DNA of 64,000 bases, from contig JADNRZ010000013.1 of NCBI GenBank assembly GCA_015501605.1, forward strand, positions 930,001-994,000. Reading direction: 5' to 3'. Shown piece by piece: positions 61,033 through 64,000 of this stretch (its first letter is position 1; each line of letters starts with the position of its first letter). Position numbers and translations under genes: made by a program. The notes below the pieces were generated by a model, which saw nothing but the letters and a program-made list of their open reading frames with translations, did no database searches and was not told the DNA's origin. Origin of the DNA: Panaeolus papilionaceus. Lineage: Eukaryota > Basidiomycota > Agaricomycetes > Agaricales.

Positions 61033-62398
61033 CCCGATATTCTGCAAGAGGTATAAACATCGAGCAGAAATACCCCGACCAGGGGGGGATGGCGTCACAC
61101 CAAAAGAGAGGCTATAGGTGTCATGCAAAGACGTGTAAGTGTCATGCAGCGGACACGTTAACCCAGAACACAGCGATGAACCGCCTGTGGATAGGTCATA
61201 ATGCCATGCATGAGGTGTATACATCAAGCAGAGGGCGTCACCAACAAGTAGAGGACACGAGTGCTATGCCAGCGGTGACGACGCAGAGCAAGATGCACCC
61301 GTTTCCGGTACAGGGGTGAGAGGTTACAACACGGGCAGCCGCACGAAGTGCGTGAGTGCAGGATGCTGAGCGTAATCCACACCATGGTTTGACCATCTTG
61401 GACAACCGCAAAGCGGCATCTGGTAAACCTGTTGATGGAGAATGGTTAAAGTAGAATTACGAATTCTCAGAGTGAGGGATCTGGTAATTCAGAAACGGGG
61501 AGGAGAGAGGGAATATGCGAATGGATAATAGAGACGGCTCACCCGGGATCAGCTAGGCAGGTTGTTGCAATTGGTTGCCGATATCTCGTGACGGGGATGG
61601 CTAATGCGACGGCTGAGTATAATATTAGTAGTCTGGTAATAATAAATGAAGGGAACGGCTTAGGGAATAATCATGATAAGGTGAGGGTGGTAAATCAGGA
61701 TATGCGATGGATTTAGTGATATGCGGCTGAGAACGGAATTGTGTCGGGTCATCGTCCTGCGATTTCGGCTAGCTGGTACTGAATGTAGTGAATTATGAGT
61801 TGGTGGTAGACTAGGCGATATAGAAAAGGAAGGAAAGAAGGGGTTGAAGCCAGCTATTAAGCGAATGTGAACAGGTGAGGGTATGAGGGTCATACGAAAA
61901 GATCAGCATGGTCCAGATAGATCCAACACTCGTCTGATGCAAATTATGATGCACAAACTCGAATTCTTGGACAAGTACTTGTTGTCCAGTTGGTCAGTTT
62001 ATCCTTGCTGCCAGCTCAGAGAGCCTGATCGAGTGCGAGAGGGTTGAGTGTTGAAAAAAGGTTGGTGAGCTGGCAAGTCTGAATCGGGTGGGTGTTATTT
62101 TCTGGACTTTAGTGAGTTTGTGCTGACAGTAGGGCAGAACGAGTGAAGAAATAAAATAAATACTGAGCCGAGCGACAATCTGCCACATCGACTAGAGCGC
62201 GAGGCGAAGTACAATGATAAGTGGGAGAGACGTGGATGAGTCGCCAAAGGGTGACTTCGCTCACGTGACCAAAAAGTGCGATCTGTGCGTGCACAGATCT
62301 TCACAATAATTGAAGGTAAGGCCAAGCTGCGCATGGCGAAGCCCGCAACTTCTATTTTTGACCTAGTTGTTTTTTTAATATTTCACGATATCACATTT
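61033..62398. other. Spacer without a supported gene
   Basis: No ORF with motifs or splicing structure was found. A poly-T tract (62420-62430) lies just upstream of the next gene. Confidence 0.4.
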
Positions 62399-62399
62399 G

Positions 62400-62406
62400 T
62401 ATAAAT
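62400..62406 (+). promoter_or_regulatory. Putative TATA box of the 315-aa gene
   Basis: TATAAAT lies 55 bp upstream of the ATG at 62455, followed by a T-rich tract. The spacing suits a short 5' leader. Confidence 0.45.
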
Positions 62407-62454
62407 TCAATTTCTGGTTTTTTTTTTTTTCATCGATATTTTATTAACTTCCAC

Positions 62455-63673
62455 ATGTTGATATCGCCTCCGCTTACTCCTGTCCCTCCTCTTCTTAAGC
62501 GTATGAGCATCTATGATGTTCTAAGTGCATGTATCACGTCTGACGATATAGGCGGGTATTTTCTCGCTAGTGGCCGACACACCTTTGGAGTGGATTACAC
62601 CTTTCGTCATCATAATTGCAGTATTAACAAGGGGTGGTCGCGATATATTGTAACGCCTTCAGGCGATTCGGATAATTTATTTCAGACAATATTATTTGGG
62701 GAAATGGCGTCTAACGAGCAAGGAACTCGCATAGATGCTAAAGGCGGGGGTATATCCTCTCTGTCGTCATCTACTGTTGTACGTGGTCTTTTATTATGAC
62801 GAGATTGCAAGTATTTATGGATAAAGCAGATCATCGATGACGATACTATTTGTCGCAATAGTTATGTTTTGCGACGCCCGAGTCAATGCACTGCCGAGCT
62901 CAGTCAACTCTGGGACGCTCAGAACAATGAGATTTTGAATGTGTCAGCTGGGGCGGAGGCTTTGGGGGTAAGTCACATTATGGTTTTTTTTGGGATGTTG
63001 TTAGGCGTTAATGTCCGATTAGCAGGCGCGAAATGACATGCAGATGTTCCGCCCTATTCGTTACGACGCTGTTGGACGTTTGATTGGCATTCAATTGGAA
63101 GGTACTCCTCTTTACGATGTAGGGAATGTCGTGGATTTTTTATTCATTTTTTACTGATTATCATTTGCTGGTAGCATTTTCCTCCGTATTCGGATTTAGA
63201 TAATCCTCATCAGTGGTCGTCGGAATTGTGTTTGAATCGCTCTTGGCAACGTACTCATCCCCTCTTTGGCAAGCTCCGTACGAACCGTATATGGGGTAAG
63301 GTTTAATTTTGTGCGTGAGTTAGCGCTGAGGTTTTTTCTATTAGCCTCGCCGCAGGAATTGCGAAGGACATATAGTGCGACTAATCTTCCTGATTATGGT
63401 GGTTCGGAATTTCAAAATCACAGTGGTTTGCTTTTGCAACCGGAGATATATGATCATGACGGTACTTTGATTGCGCCGTGGGATGTTGGTCATATCTTAT
63501 CGGAGGGTTCGCTAGTTTACGCAGAGGGCTCTTTTGTATATTGTTCATCCTCGCGAGACCCAGGCGTGAGTTTCTTTTTCTCCTTATTGCACTTACATGT
63601 TCTCAATTTGACGTTTGGATCGGAGGCAGTGGTTGAAATTTATCGCGCAATCCGTTTCGATAATTGGACCTAG
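62455..63673 (+). CDS. Hypothetical protein, 315 aa, six exons
   Basis: Exons 62455-62778, 62830-62967, 63023-63118, 63175-63295, 63345-63565 and 63626-63673 join in phase to 948 nt, ending at TAG 63671-63673. Intron 1 (51 bp, GTACGT...GCAG) removes a TGA. Recognisable stretches are YVLRRPSQCTAELSQLWD, VSAGAEALG.ARNDM.MFRPI, LCLNRSWQRTHPLFGKLR, HSGLLLQPEIYDHDGTLIAP and HILSEGSLVYAEGSFVYC. They resemble, from memory, a family of uncharacterised Agaricomycete proteins. There is no signal peptide, membrane helix or catalytic motif that I can name. The border of intron 3 (63119, GTAGGG) is the least certain. Confidence 0.65.
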
Positions 63674-63741
63674 TTTTAATTCATAGTGGTAGAGACGATG
63701 TACAAGTAATATACACCAATTGAAGAAATCGACGTGATTAT

Positions 63742-64000
63742 TTACTCATCATCTGCCTTCTCCTTGCCTTTCCTGCTCTGCGATTTAGTTTGGGTCGGCT
63801 TCGCCTTTTTCGATGGTGAGGGACCATCAGGCGCATCGCCTTCTGTTCGCCCAAAAGCGTCGAATGTTTGACTTCGCTTAGGCGTTTCGTACACAGGTGC
63901 CGCGTTGGTTGAGGTAGATTTTACTTTAGGGAGATCAGGCTTTTCGAAGTCGTTGGAGCTATCGGCGATTACTTTTATAGAGTCTGCGATGAACTGAAGT
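63742..64000 (-). CDS. C-terminal end of a Lys/Ser-rich protein (partial)
   Basis: The frame is open from the window edge to TAA at 63744-63742. The tail is hydrophilic and likely disordered, with PSPSKKAKPTQTKSQSRKGK resembling a nuclear localisation signal, and ends KADDE. It is convergent with the 315-aa gene, with 68 bp between stop codons. The rest lies beyond the window, so no family can be given. Confidence 0.55.
   Translation of the reverse strand, partial: LQFIADSIKVIADSSNDFEKPDLPKVKSTSTNAAPVYETPKRSQTFDAFGRTEGDAPDGPSPSKKAKPTQTKSQSRKGKEKADDE

Overview
The window reads as nuclear DNA of a basidiomycete fungus, most likely an Agaricomycete. The genes carry many short introns (about 50-65 bp, GT...AG). 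The families present (Tnp2-type CACTA-like transposase, NACHT NTPase, AIG1-like G-domain proteins, Ndc10-like tyrosine recombinase) are typical of that class. No bacterial operon, rRNA, tRNA or CRISPR array was seen.

Region 1 (1-23.8 kb) is a large inverted-repeat structure. Two nearly identical copies of one DNA transposon lie head to head: left copy 1-7118 (cut by the window edge) and right copy 15186-21676 (complete, 6491 bp). Each carries a Tnp2-like transposase and a divergent second gene ending in a SAP-like domain, with dense GTC(A/G)GAC subterminal repeats. The left transposase is interrupted by a 1549-bp element flanked by a TA duplication, and the right copy preserves the empty site. 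The 8.1-kb loop between the arms holds the 3' half of a GTPase gene, a 66-aa protein gene, a decayed secreted-domain gene and a five-exon 784-aa NACHT gene. Outside the right copy lies a chimeric ORF, Ndc10-like recombinase joined to an XPG-like nuclease fragment, whose stop codon comes from the transposon end. The 5' half of a GTPase gene follows at 24.4-23.8 kb. The two GTPase halves fit one ancestral gene split by insertion and inversion.

Region 2 (about 24.4-60.0 kb) is a tandem array of roughly 4-8 kb units. A full unit holds a five-exon AIG1-like GTPase gene on the minus strand, a block of about six fold-back repeats with a period near 100 nt, a second short hairpin, and a decayed Ser/Pro-rich gene. 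There are four complete GTPase genes (29242-27945, 36948-35542, 47219-45850, 54657-53288). Unit 3 has lost its GTPase and unit 0 is truncated. The hairpin blocks occur five times and are the strongest candidate here for an undescribed element.

Region 3 (60-64 kb) holds a G-rich minisatellite (60634-61032), a six-exon gene for a 315-aa protein of unknown function (62455-63673), and the 3' end of a Lys/Ser-rich gene on the minus strand (63742-64000).

Exon borders were read by eye from splice motifs and frame continuity. Family names rest on remembered motifs, not searches.
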